Shown here: piece after piece, positions 26,486 through 36,800 of the stretch
How the letters are laid out: each line of letters begins with the position of its first letter
Position numbering within the stretch: the first letter of the stretch is position 1
NCBI RefSeq assembly: GCF_002920895.1
Contig: NZ_PQVG01000003.1
Span: forward strand, 62,001 to 126,000
Length of the DNA stretch: 64,000 nt
Direction of reading: 5' to 3'
From: Flavobacterium alvei
GTDB lineage: Bacteria; Bacteroidota; Bacteroidia; Flavobacteriales; Flavobacteriaceae
Position numbers and translations under genes: made by a program
The notes under the pieces: generated by a model
Seen by the model: only the letters and a program-made list of their open reading frames with translations
Databases searched by the model: none
Told to the model about the DNA's origin: nothing

Positions 26486-26835
26486 TATTTATTCCTAAAC
26501 CACACTTTTTGCCATTCTCTTTTCAAAATCAAAAAGGCTACATTCTCGGCTAGGATTACTAAATCTGAACCATCCAATTTTTTGATTTGATCTTCAGATA
26601 CATCTATGATGTATAGTAAATTTAAATATTCGGCAAATTTGTATTGAATCATTCGATAGATTTTTTCATGCATTTGAATTTTCAATTCTTCGGGTGAAAT
26701 GCTCTTGGGAAAATCTATTCCTTCATTGGCCAAATTAAAATCCTTATTGATTTGTTCAATTAATTTCAAGTATAAAGATTCCTTTTCGGCTTCTTCGAGT
26801 AATTGATTTGTATTTATTGGAGCAATGAAATTCAT
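26482..26835 (-). CDS. Conserved hypothetical protein, helical
   Basis: The protein has 117 residues, is rich in Leu, Glu and Lys, has no signal or membrane span, and is predicted mostly helical. Its stop codon overlaps the stop of the convergent barrel gene, so no terminator separates them. The following stretch 26836-27097 shows nothing recognisable except an AT-rich background and an isolated 19-codon ORF at 26891. Confidence 0.65.
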   Translation of the reverse strand: MNFIAPINTNQLLEEAEKESLYLKLIEQINKDFNLANEGIDFPKSISPEELKIQMHEKIYRMIQYKFAEYLNLLYIIDVSEDQIKKLDGSDLVILAENVAFLILKREWQKVWFRNKY

Positions 26836-27097
26836 TCGATAAATTCTTTTGAAGTGGTTATCTGTAATTAATTATTTTCTATTAGCATAAAATGAAATCT
26901 AAATTTGGAATAAAAACAGCCCCAAATAACGAATCCTATTCAAGCCAGTAAAGATGTTTTAAAAATAATTCGACTCGAAAATATAAAATAGGAGATGAAA
27001 AACAACTGTTTTTAAGAATTAAATTTTTGCTTCAACGATAAAACAATCAAATTAGGTATTTCTACTCCTTAAATTTTCTTCTAATGTTTTTAACCAA

Positions 27098-27129
27098 AAA
27101 GACCATCAGCGCGAACTGATGGTCTTTAT
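27098..27129 (-). terminator. Terminator of the PepSY-repeat lipoprotein gene
   Basis: Perfect 12-bp arms AAAGACCATCAG/CTGATGGTCTTT (27098-27109, 27116-27127) have an A-run on the outer left, which is a U-run on the minus strand. Confidence 0.88.
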
Positions 27130-27161
27130 TGAATGTATATTGAAAAGAAATATTATTTTTT

Positions 27162-28367
27162 TTATGTAGTTTTTACGCTAACAAAAACACCAGCAGCAGT
27201 AAAAGTTAATTTCAGTTTAGTTCCTGTAGCGGTTATAATGGTTACATCATAACTTCCATCTGATTCTAAATGAGCTTCTTTTATTGTCGCACCAGCATAA
27301 TTTGTGCTGATATACGTTTTAATGCTAACTATTAAATCATTAATAATAACCGAAACTGATCCTGCTGAATGATTGTTATTAGAATCAGAACCCACTACAA
27401 AAACTCCTGCCGCGGTAAAATTCAATTCTAATCGAACTCCTGCTGCAGTGGTAATATGCACTTCAAAACCACCGTTCCAATCTTTTTCTGCAGATGTAAT
27501 CGTGGCTCCAGCATAATTTGTTGTGATGTATGTGGTAATTTCTGTCAGTAAATTGGCGACAGCAATTGGAGTTTCGTGATTGGAATGATTATTTCCGCAA
27601 GAACTTACAGAAACAAAATCGCCAGTAGCACTAAAATTTAAGTTTAGGTTAGCACCTGCAGCAGTAGTAATAAACACGTCAAAACTTCCGTCAGACTCTT
27701 TGTGGGCCGAAGTAATAGTAGCACCTGAATAAGTTGTGGTAATATAAGTTGTTATGCTTGTCGCTAAATCAGCAATGGCAACTGGAGTTTGTGGTTTATC
27801 ATGATTGTGACGGTGATTTCCGTTTGTTCTAAAAACACGTGCAGATTCAAAGGTTCCATCGGCTGTAAAATTCAATTTGATTTTACTTCCATCGGCCGCA
27901 GTAATTAAAACATCAAAACTTCCACCAGTTTCTGTGTGAGCAACATTTATTGTAGCACCTGGATAATTGGTAGTGATGTAAGTTGTTATTGCTGGCAATA
28001 GATCAGCAATGGCAATTGGAGTTTCTATTTTTGTAATTATTAAAACGCCTTTTGCATTGAATTTTAATTTTACAACTACATTAGTAGTTTTTGCTGTTGA
28101 GGTTGTTTTTGCTGTAGCACCAGCAGCAAGAGTTACATAAGTTACATAAGTTCCATCAGCATTCAAATTTACTTCGGTTGTTGTAGAACCTGCATATTTA
28201 GATGTAATGTAATTGGAGATTGTAGTCGGTAAAGCGGCAGCAGAAACCACTTCATAAGTTGAAGTTGCACTTGTGTCTGTATTTGATGAAACTGTGTCAT
28301 TATTTGTGCAACTAAATAATACACAAGATAATGCTAATGCTAAAATAGTGTTTTGATTGGTTTTCAT
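27162..28367 (-). CDS. Lipoprotein with five PepSY-like repeats
   Basis: The protein has 401 residues. Lipobox LFSC gives the acylated Cys at position 20. Five repeats of about 62 residues follow (about 38-113, 117-180, 195-256, 267-328, 337-400). Each has an alpha segment (ITTYITTNYAGATI) and a beta hairpin (GSFDVLITAADG...LKLNFTADG), the pattern of PepSY-like/BLIP-like domains. Linkers between repeats 2-3, 3-4 and 4-5 are Asn/His-rich (NGNHRHNHDK, CGNNHSNHE, SNNNHSAG), which suggests metal binding. It is probably periplasmic or surface-attached. The upstream stretch 28368-28662 is AT-rich with no gene or clear promoter. Confidence 0.85.
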   Translation of the reverse strand: MKTNQNTILALALSCVLFSCTNNDTVSSNTDTSATSTYEVVSAAALPTTISNYITSKYAGSTTTEVNLNADGTYVTYVTLAAGATAKTTSTAKTTNVVVKLKFNAKGVLIITKIETPIAIADLLPAITTYITTNYPGATINVAHTETGGSFDVLITAADGSKIKLNFTADGTFESARVFRTNGNHRHNHDKPQTPVAIADLATSITTYITTTYSGATITSAHKESDGSFDVFITTAAGANLNLNFSATGDFVSVSSCGNNHSNHETPIAVANLLTEITTYITTNYAGATITSAEKDWNGGFEVHITTAAGVRLELNFTAAGVFVVGSDSNNNHSAGSVSVIINDLIVSIKTYISTNYAGATIKEAHLESDGSYDVTIITATGTKLKLTFTAAGVFVSVKTT

Positions 28368-28662
28368 TTGTTAAAAATTTAAAATTAGGTAAAACTATAT
28401 CATATATTTTATACGGATTTTTTATAATTCTATTAGAACTTGTCATTTAAAACATTTTAAAATAAAATTACCCTACCTTATTTTCTGTTTTTTTTTAGGT
28501 TTAGTACTACTAGTGCCCATTAAAAAATAATTATAATTTTTTAACTAGCTGTAAATATTTGTGTTAAGAATCATTTTTGAGGGTGATGATTTGAAATTAT
28601 TATTTTCGAATAGAGTAACAATCAAGATTACTATGATTTTTTAATAAAACTAAAACACAAAA

Positions 28663-28684
28663 AAACAGGCAATCACGCCTGTTT
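28663..28684 (-). terminator. Terminator of the polyprenyl synthase gene
   Basis: Arms AAACAGGC/GCCTGTTT flank a 6-nt loop, with a long A-run on the left, downstream of the minus-strand gene. Confidence 0.8.
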
Positions 28685-28727
28685 AATTCTTTGTTCATTG
28701 ATATGGTAACGGAAATTCTATTTTAGC

Positions 28728-29702
28728 TTATGTATTTCTGCTCATCAAATTTTCGCCAAAAGCTTTCAAAATGGCTTTTTTATCTTCTGAAATTTTTATT
28801 TGTTCTAAGGTTTCGAATGCTTTCAAAGTGTATTCTTCAATTGTTTTTTGTGTGGCTTTTGAAGCTCCAGTTGTATTGAAAATTTCTTTTACGGCAGCTA
28901 TTTTATCGGAGTTGTCGTCTAATTTGGTCGAAAATAAATGCAATAATTGTTCCTTTTCGGTTGGTTTTGCAAATTCGAGCGCTTTCAAGTACAAATAGGT
29001 TTTCTTGTTTTCGATGATATCGCCACCCACTTGTTTTCCGAAGGTTTCAGGATTACCAAAAGCATCCAGATAATCATCTTGCAATTGGAATGCCAAACCT
29101 AAATTAAGACCAAAATCATAAATTAAACTTCTGTTTTCTTTAGAAGAACGAGCCACAATGGCGCCCATTTTCATTGCTGCAGCAACGAGAACAGCGGTTT
29201 TATATTCAATCATTTTTAGATATTCGGGAATCGTAACATCATTTCTGGTTTCGAAATCAACGTCATATTGCTGTCCTTCGCATACTTCGAGAGCTGTTTT
29301 ACTGAATAATTTGGCCAGTTTTCTAAAGGTTTCTGGTTGGTAATTTTCGAAATATTTATAGGCCAAAATCAACATTGCATCGCCAGATAGAATTCCAGTG
29401 TTGATGTTCCATTTTTCGTGTACGGTCTCGTTTCCTCTTCGCAGTGGAGCATCGTCCATAATGTCGTCATGCACCAAGGAGAAATTATGAAAAACCTCGA
29501 CTGCCATTGCTGCTGGCAAAGCTAATTTGTAATCTATATCAAAAATATCTGCAGTCATCAAGGTTAAAACTGGACGCAATCTTTTGCCTCCCAACTGCAA
29601 AATGTAGTCTATGGGTTGGTATAGATTTTTGGGTTCTTTGTCAATATTTTGACTTTTCAAATAGATTAAGAATTGCTCTTGATACTCGCTGATGGTAAGC
29701 AT
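28728..29702 (-). CDS. Trans-type polyprenyl diphosphate synthase
   Basis: The protein has 324 residues. Substrate site GGKRLRP is followed by the first Asp-rich motif LVHDDIMDDAPLRRG and the second QLQDDYLDAFG. It condenses isopentenyl diphosphate with allylic diphosphates in the cytoplasm. Chain length (farnesyl, geranylgeranyl or longer) cannot be assigned with confidence from sequence alone. Confidence 0.93.
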   Translation of the reverse strand: MLTISEYQEQFLIYLKSQNIDKEPKNLYQPIDYILQLGGKRLRPVLTLMTADIFDIDYKLALPAAMAVEVFHNFSLVHDDIMDDAPLRRGNETVHEKWNINTGILSGDAMLILAYKYFENYQPETFRKLAKLFSKTALEVCEGQQYDVDFETRNDVTIPEYLKMIEYKTAVLVAAAMKMGAIVARSSKENRSLIYDFGLNLGLAFQLQDDYLDAFGNPETFGKQVGGDIIENKKTYLYLKALEFAKPTEKEQLLHLFSTKLDDNSDKIAAVKEIFNTTGASKATQKTIEEYTLKAFETLEQIKISEDKKAILKAFGENLMSRNT

Positions 29703-29806
29703 TACTATTGTTTTTTAAGGTTCTGATTTTAAAGACTACAAAGTAACTTAAAAAACCTGAGACTTTAATTCCAGAAAAAAAAAATAAAAATACTTTGGAA
29801 ACTATT

Positions 29807-29836
29807 TTGGTATTCAAAGTTTCCGTTCTATATTTG
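29807..29836 (+). promoter_or_regulatory. Promoter of the YceI gene
   Basis: TTG (29807-29809), a 19-bp spacer and TATATTTG (29829-29836) make a very good match to the Bacteroidota sigma-A consensus, about 50 bp before the start codon. Confidence 0.75.
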
Positions 29837-29888
29837 CACCAGAAATTAAAAACTAAAAAGTCTTTTTACCTTATAAAACTAACCTATT

Positions 29889-30404
29889 ATGGCAACTAAA
29901 TGGACTATTGATTCAGATCAATCGGATGTGTTAATCCAAATGAAAGATTCAACAATTACTTATTTGGGAAATGAAATCAATCATTTTGATGGATTTGTAT
30001 CTCTTGATGAAGATGGAATTGAAGATGCATCGGTGGAATTTTTCTTAGAAAGTAAAACGTTTTCTTCAAAAAACAGCCAAGCTAGATTGGAGAATAAAAA
30101 CAATGTTGGATCTACAAAAAAACCTCTTATTCGATTCAAATCGACTTCTTTTCAGAAATTTAAGAACAATATCAATTTCTTGAAAGGCTATTTGACCATA
30201 AAAGATGTGACAAAAATGGTTGAACTCGATGCCGAATTCATTGGAATTAATAATTACAGCGGAACCAAAAAAGCAGCTTTTGAAATAAAAGGAGATATTA
30301 ATCGAAACGATTTTGGTTTAGACAAAAACTTCAACAATTCGCAAGAGAAATTTGGATTCGGAAAAAACTTGAAATTGGTAGCTAACTTGGAATTTTCGAT
30401 TTAA
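29889..30404 (+). CDS. YceI-family lipocalin-like protein
   Basis: The protein has 171 residues and the YceI pattern: WTIDSDQSDVLIQMKDSTITYLGN, a central KPLIRFKSTSFQKF block and FLKGYLTIKDVTKMVELDAEF. The family binds isoprenoid-type lipids in solved members. It lacks the usual signal peptide and is probably cytoplasmic. The divergent polyprenyl synthase next door is a suggestive but unproven link. Confidence 0.85.
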   Translation: MATKWTIDSDQSDVLIQMKDSTITYLGNEINHFDGFVSLDEDGIEDASVEFFLESKTFSSKNSQARLENKNNVGSTKKPLIRFKSTSFQKFKNNINFLKGYLTIKDVTKMVELDAEFIGINNYSGTKKAAFEIKGDINRNDFGLDKNFNNSQEKFGFGKNLKLVANLEFSI

Positions 30405-30481
30405 TTCTTTTAGATAAACTCCCAAAAGTTAAGTTTTCGTGAACTTTTAGAAAACTAGAATTTCAATAAAAGTTTACAACA

Positions 30482-30489
30482 TACATTTG
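30482..30489 (+). promoter_or_regulatory. Candidate -7 box of the efflux operon
   Basis: TACATTTG lies about 40 bp before the TetR start. No TTG at optimal distance was found. Confidence 0.45.
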
Positions 30490-30527
30490 AATAAATAATA
30501 AAGAGTCTGAATTCGTTCAGCAAAAAA

Positions 30528-31124
30528 ATGAAAGATAAAATTATAGCAAAAGCAACCGACTTATTCTTGAAATTAGGATTCAAGAGTGTCACAATGGATG
30601 ATATTGCTGGAGAAATGTGTATTTCTAAAAAAACAATTTACAAATATTTCTGCAATAAAGAACTTTTAATTGAGGAATCGACAGCATTAGTTCACAAAGA
30701 AGTACATCAAATTATTGATAATATAGTAGTTAAAAATCACAATGCTATCGAGGAAAATTTCGAGATTCGAAAAATGTTTAAAGAAATGTTTAAAGCAGGC
30801 GATTCGTCACCGGTTTATCAATTGAGAAAACATTATCCCGAAATTTACGATAACGTAATGTCGAGAGAAATAGACGAATGCAATGTGGTTTTTAAACAAA
30901 ACATCGTAAAAGGAATTGAACAAGGTTTGTATCGAAAAGAAACACCAATTGATACTTATGTTGAATTTTATTACACGCTAATTTTTAGTATTAATGGAAA
31001 GATAAGCTCCGAAAAAGAAGCAAATGAAAAGGAATTGTTGGCCTTAGAATACCATACCCGAGCAATGGCAACTCCCGAAGGAATAATAGAACTAGAAAAA
31101 CAATTAATAAACTACCATCTATAA
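30528..31124 (+). CDS. TetR/AcrR-family regulator
   Basis: The protein has 198 residues. The N-terminal helix-turn-helix is SVTMDDIAGEMCISKKTIYKYFCNKELL (read in two parts, about 18-46). A variable ligand-binding domain follows. Its stop overlaps the TolC start (TAATG), so it probably represses its own operon with the pump genes. Confidence 0.9.
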   Translation: MKDKIIAKATDLFLKLGFKSVTMDDIAGEMCISKKTIYKYFCNKELLIEESTALVHKEVHQIIDNIVVKNHNAIEENFEIRKMFKEMFKAGDSSPVYQLRKHYPEIYDNVMSREIDECNVVFKQNIVKGIEQGLYRKETPIDTYVEFYYTLIFSINGKISSEKEANEKELLALEYHTRAMATPEGIIELEKQLINYHL

Positions 31125-32464
31125 TGAAGAAACTATTTATCATACCCTTATTCGTTTTTGCCCTGACGGCAAAGGCGCAGGAAACACAAAAAAGCTACAG
31201 TTTTAACTTAGAACAAGCTATTGCTCACGCTACAGTCAACAACTATTCGGCCATCAATGCAGCAAGAGATATTGAAGCCTCTAAAGAAAAGAAATGGGAA
31301 ACAACCGCTGCGGGTTTGCCACAAATTAATGGAGGAGTTGATTATACAAACAATTTCGTTTTACAAAAATCGGTTGTTCCAGCAGAATTTTTTGGAGGAG
31401 AGCCAGGAACTTATGCCACCGTTGCTTTTGGAACCAAACACAATATGTCAGCTCACGCTACTTTGAGTCAGTTAATTTTTGACGGATCCTATATTGTAGC
31501 ACTTCAGGCTTCTAAAACCTATATGAAATACTACGAAAATGCAAAACAAAAAACCAGTACCGAAATTCGAGAAATGGTCACCAATTCTTATGGTAATGTA
31601 TTGCTGGCAGAAGAGAGTATTGCCATTCTAGAAAAAAACAAAAAAGCGCTCGAAAAAACCTTATCCGACACTAAAGAAACTTTCAAAAATGGATTGATTG
31701 AAGAGGAAAATGTGGAACAATTAGAAATCACATTGACCTCAATAAACAGTACATTGAACTACAACAAAAGATTGGTTGACGTAGCTTATAAAATGCTAAA
31801 AACCAACCTAGGTATCGAAATCGCTAGTGATTTGAAGCTGACCGATAAATTAGATAATTTAACCGTTTCTAATTTGGATATGGCATTTTCTCAAAGTGAA
31901 TTTAACGTTTCGAATAACATCAATTATCAAATGGCTCAAACGTTTCAAGAGCAAAGAGAATTAGAGCTGAAACTAGAAAAAAGCAAAGCTTTGCCCTCAT
32001 TATCAGCCAATCTTAATTATGGAACCAACGCATTCAAGGATGAGTTTCAGTTTTTTACTCAAAATCAAAATTGGTTCAATTATTCCAATCTTGGTGTAAG
32101 TTTAAGAGTGCCAATATTCAGTAGTTTGGCCAGAAGTTCGAGAACCCAACAAGCCAAAATTGCTTTGGATCAAGCCAAAACCCAATTGACAGAAACCGAG
32201 CAAAAATTGAAATTGCAATATGCAAGTGCGAAAAGCGATTATGAATTTAGTGTAGAAGAATATGCTACGGCAAAAACAAATTTGAATCTTGCTGAAAGAA
32301 TTGAAAAAAAGCAACAAATAAAATTTACCGAAGGACTTTCGACTAGTTTTGATTTTAACGATGCGCAAAGACAATTATACACTGCACAACAAAAATACTT
32401 GCAGTCGATGGTAGATGTAATCAACAAAAAAGCCGCTTTAGAAAAAGTAATCAACAAACAATAA
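31124..32464 (+). CDS. TolC-family outer-membrane efflux protein
   Basis: The protein has 446 residues. A signal peptide (LFIIPLFVFALTAKAQ) is followed by two TolC-type helical hairpin repeats (AREMVTNSYGNVLLAEESI in the first half; DYEFSVEEYATAKTNLNLAER in the second). It forms the outer-membrane channel of the tripartite pump encoded downstream. Confidence 0.92.
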   Translation: MKKLFIIPLFVFALTAKAQETQKSYSFNLEQAIAHATVNNYSAINAARDIEASKEKKWETTAAGLPQINGGVDYTNNFVLQKSVVPAEFFGGEPGTYATVAFGTKHNMSAHATLSQLIFDGSYIVALQASKTYMKYYENAKQKTSTEIREMVTNSYGNVLLAEESIAILEKNKKALEKTLSDTKETFKNGLIEEENVEQLEITLTSINSTLNYNKRLVDVAYKMLKTNLGIEIASDLKLTDKLDNLTVSNLDMAFSQSEFNVSNNINYQMAQTFQEQRELELKLEKSKALPSLSANLNYGTNAFKDEFQFFTQNQNWFNYSNLGVSLRVPIFSSLARSSRTQQAKIALDQAKTQLTETEQKLKLQYASAKSDYEFSVEEYATAKTNLNLAERIEKKQQIKFTEGLSTSFDFNDAQRQLYTAQQKYLQSMVDVINKKAALEKVINKQ

Positions 32465-32532
32465 TCCACTATAAATAACTATAAAAAATGAAATCGAAGA
32501 TTCACGAATTCCAAACAAAAAATATAAAAGTT

Positions 32533-33675
32533 ATGAGTAAAAAAATATTCCTCATCGCCACCGTTTCGTTAGTGCTTTTCGCTTGCGGTAAAAACGAAAA
32601 TAGCACCAATATTGATGACTTAATTGCATCCAAAAACGTTAAAGAACTTCAAGCAAAAAAAGCATTAATCCAAGGTGATTTAACCAAAATTGATGAAGCT
32701 CTAGCTATCTTAGACGTAAAAACAGAAGAAGCATTAGTTTCTGTACAAACCGTAAAAGACACCGTTTTTAGTCATTATCTTGAAATTCAAGGAAGTATTG
32801 ATACTAAAGAAAATATTTTGGTGCAACCCGAATATCAAGGAACTTTAGTTTCATTGAATGCGAAAGCAGGACAAAGAGTTTCGAAAGGACAAATTTTGGG
32901 AAGAATTGACGACGCTGGATTGAGCCAACAAGTAGCCAGTTTAGAAAACCAATACGCTTTGGCAAAAACTACTTTCGAACGTCAAAAAAATCTTTGGAAT
33001 CAAAAAATTGGTTCTGAAATTCAATACTTGCAAGCACAAACCCAAATGGTTTCTGCTCAAAGAGGGGTTGCTCAAATCAAAGCGCAATTGGCAAAAACAA
33101 TCATAAAAGCGCCATTTACGGGCACAATCGATGAGGTTTTTGTAGAAAAAGGTCAAGTAGTAGCACCAAGCGCACAAGGATTGATGCGTATCGTGAATTT
33201 ATCGAATATGTATGTTTCGACTTCGGTTCCTGAAACATACATTGGTAAACTAAAAGTGGGTACTGAAGTGGATGTGGTTTTATCTTCTTTAGGAAAAACC
33301 TATAAAGGAAAAGTACGCCAAATTGGAAACTTTGTGAATCCAAACAACCGTAGTTTTGGAATTGAAGTAAGTGTTCCAAATCCTGAAAATTTATTGCGTC
33401 CAAACCAAGTAGCTAATCTTAAAATCATTGATTACGTAAGCAAAGATGCTGTTGTAGTTCCTACGAATGTCATTCAGGAAGATGGTCAGAAAAATAATTT
33501 TGTTTTTGTAGTAACCAATTCCAACGGAAAAACAGGAATTGCTAAAAAAGTTATTGTAAAACTAGGACAATCTTCAGGGAATGTTACCGAAATTCTAAGC
33601 GGGTTATCCTCCGAAGTTATAATTGTTACCGAAGGAGCGAATGCTGTTTCAGAAGGAATGAAACTTAATTTTTAA
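32533..33675 (+). CDS. RND efflux periplasmic adaptor (membrane-fusion protein)
   Basis: The protein has 380 residues from the ATG at 32533, chosen because it gives a lipoprotein signal (LVLFAC). A biotinyl-lipoyl-like half (GTLVSLNAKAGQRVSKGQILGRID), an alpha hairpin and the second half (AKTIIKAPFTGTIDEVFVEKGQVV) are followed by the beta-barrel domain. It bridges the TolC protein and the RND pump. Confidence 0.92.
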   Translation: MSKKIFLIATVSLVLFACGKNENSTNIDDLIASKNVKELQAKKALIQGDLTKIDEALAILDVKTEEALVSVQTVKDTVFSHYLEIQGSIDTKENILVQPEYQGTLVSLNAKAGQRVSKGQILGRIDDAGLSQQVASLENQYALAKTTFERQKNLWNQKIGSEIQYLQAQTQMVSAQRGVAQIKAQLAKTIIKAPFTGTIDEVFVEKGQVVAPSAQGLMRIVNLSNMYVSTSVPETYIGKLKVGTEVDVVLSSLGKTYKGKVRQIGNFVNPNNRSFGIEVSVPNPENLLRPNQVANLKIIDYVSKDAVVVPTNVIQEDGQKNNFVFVVTNSNGKTGIAKKVIVKLGQSSGNVTEILSGLSSEVIIVTEGANAVSEGMKLNF

Positions 33676-33801
33676 AAGGGTTTAAAGGTTTAAGAGTTTA
33701 AAAATTGTTTAATATCGGCTTAAAATATTAAACCTTTAATCAACTTTAAACCATCTTAAACCATTTTAAGCAACATTAAACATTAAACTAAAAATAGAAA
33801 G
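33676..33801. repeat. TTTAA-rich spacer before the RND pump gene
   Basis: The spacer is built of near-repeats: GGTTTAA, GTTTAA and then TTAAACC, CTTTAAACCAT, CTTAAACCAT, CATTAAA twice. The first and second parts are roughly complementary and could fold. Confidence 0.5.
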
Positions 33802-36800
33802 ATGCACAGTATTAATCATAAAAAATTCGGCATTTCCAATTGGGCGGTAGATAATCGAGTTACCGTTTATATCGTAACGGCACTGATAGTAATTACAGGA
33901 GTTTACGCCTATATCACAATGCCGCGTGAAGATTTCCCAGAAATCATCGAAAACAAAGTATATATTTCGTCCGTTTTCCCTGGGAATTCAGCCGAAGATG
34001 TAGAGAAATTGGTTATCAAACCATTAGAAAAAGAAATCAAAAACATTAGTGGGGTTACTAAGGTAACTTCGAGTTCGTTTCAGGATTACGGAATGATTAT
34101 CGCAGAGTTTGATGACGATGTTTCTATTGATGCCGCTAAAGTAAAAATCAAAGACAAGGTTGATAATGCCAAAGCCGACACCGATTGGCCAAATCTAGAC
34201 AACGGAAGCAAGGTAGAACCGAATGTTTTTGAATTGAACATTTCCGAAGAAGTGCCTATTTTGAACATCAATCTGCAAGGAAATTACACTACGCAACAAC
34301 TTAAAAAATACGGCGAATTAATTCAGGATGATTTGGAAGAAATCTCCGAAGTGAAGAAAGTCGATATTCTTGGTGTGGATGATAAAGAGGTAGAAATTGC
34401 TGTAGATATTTTCAAAATGACAGCTGCACAAGTAACTTTCGATGAAATTCAGAATGCGGTTAAATATGAAAATATGACCCTTTCAGGCGGAAACTTAGTT
34501 TCTCAAGGTTCTAGAAACAACATCCGAATTGTGGGAGAAATTAAAGACCCGAAAGAACTGGAAAATGTGGTGGTAAAATCTTTTGGTGGAGCCGTTTATC
34601 TAAAAGACATTGCTGTTGTTAGCTTCAAAGAAAAAGAAAAAACGACTTACGCTCGTGAGAAAGGTACAGAAGTAGTGATGTTGAGTGTGAAAAAACGCTC
34701 GGGACAAAATATGATTTCGGCTATCGAACAGGTGAAAGAAAGAATTGAGAAAGCACAAGCTTCTTATTTGCCAAAAAACCTGAAAATCGAAATGACAAAC
34801 GACCAATCTTCTCGTGTAGAACATCAGGTAGATGAATTGTCGAATCACATTATTTTCGGGATTATTTTGGTAATGATTGTGTTGATGTTCACGATGGGAT
34901 TGCGAAATTCCTTGTTCGTTGGAGCAGCAATTCCGTTATCGATGATGATTGCTTTTGCTATACTTTCGGCTTTGGGATTGACATTGAATACGATGGTACT
35001 TTTTGGATTGGTAATGGGATTAGGAATGCTGGTTGATGACGGAATTGTGGTCGTTGACAACGTTTTTGCCAACATGAAAAAAGGAATGGATCGAGTTACG
35101 GCTTCCAAAGTGGGTATTGGAGAAATCGCTTGGCCTGTAATTTCATCGACAGCTACCACCTTGATGGCGTTTTTACCTTTTGCCTTATGGCCAGGAACTA
35201 TGGGTAAATTTATGAAGTATTTCCCAATGACTTTGACCGTAACGCTTACCGCTTCGTTATTTGTGGCGATGGTTGTCAATGCAGCAATGACCGGAGGTTC
35301 GATGGATACTGAAGACCGAAATATTTCTAAAAAGAACCTGAAATTCTATACCATTCTATTTTTGGCATTCGGAATATTCTTGGCTTTTATTGGGTCAAAA
35401 TATACGTATGATAGTAAATTGGTGCGAGGAATTGGGCATTTATTGTTGATTTCCACCGGTTTAATGTGGTTGTATTTCCTTAAATTGTACCAATGGACAC
35501 AAGATTTTCAACACAGTTTTTTCCCAAGAATGGAAGAAAAATACAAAGTGTTTTTAGCCAAAATCTTAACCCAAAGAAATTCTTGGATTGCCTTAGTATC
35601 CATCATTGGAATGTTGTTTTTCTCTTTTGTTTTACTAGGTATTTTCCCGAGAAAAGTATTGTTTTTTCCAGACAATATCCCGAATCAGGTTATTGCTTAC
35701 ATCGAATATCCACAAGGAACTTCGATAGAGAAAACCAATAAAGCAACCCTATATGTAGAAAATCAAATCATTGGAATTTTACAAAAATATGTAGAAGACC
35801 CAAAAACAGATAAAAACTTCCTTGCAGAAAGTATCGTTTCGCAAGTGGGAATTGGTGCTGGAAATCCAAATGTTGATGCAGGCTCGGCTTCGGAAACGCC
35901 ATTCAAAGGAAAAGTAACCGTAAGTTTTTCTGAATTCAAATTCCGTAAAGGCATTAATACTTCGGATATTTTAGAAGAAATTCGGTCTAAAGTAAAAGCC
36001 ATTGCGGGAGCAACCATAACTGTCGAAAAAGACGCCAATGGGCCTCCAGCTGGTTATCCTATCAGTATCGAATTGAAAGGAACCGATTATGATTTGATGT
36101 TGAAAGAAGCCGATAAAATGATTGCTTTTGTTAATTCGAAAAACATTCCCGGCATCGAAAAATTGAGCGTGGATATCAACAGAGACAGCCCTGAATTAGA
36201 AGTAAAAGTCGATAGAGTAAACGCAGGAAGTATGGGTGTTTCTACAGGACAATTAGGTTTTGCCTTGCGACGTTCGGTTTACGGTCAAGAAATTTCGACT
36301 TACAAAGAAGGTGATGATGATTATAATATTGTGATGCGAATGCAAGACGATCAACGCAAGAACGAAAACATCCTTTTCAATCAATCGTTGACTTTCAGGA
36401 ACCAGAATAACGGACAAATCGTGCAAGTTCCCGTTTCCGCGATTTCACAAACTGAAAAAACGAAGACCTATAATCAGATTAAAAGAAAGAATCACAAACG
36501 AATAATGACTATTTATTCGAATGTCTTGACTGGTTTTAATGGAGATGAAATTACCAAACAAATCAAAACGGAATTAAAAAATTATAAATTACCAAGTGAT
36601 GTGAGTTATTCCTTTTCTGGAGTTCAAGAAGAACAAGGCAAGAATCAAAGTTTCTTGATGTATGCACTCTTCTTGGCATTAGCAGGAATCACGCTAATTA
36701 TTGTTTTGCAATTTAATTCGGTGTCGAAAACAATGGTGATTTTATTCACTGTTATCTTGAGTTTTAGTGGCGTTTTTTATGGTTATGTAATTGCAGGAAT

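Noticed and set aside
26891..26950. 19-codon ORF in the 26836-27097 gap as a small gene
   Set aside because: No promoter, no family and low-complexity composition; random occurrence is likely.
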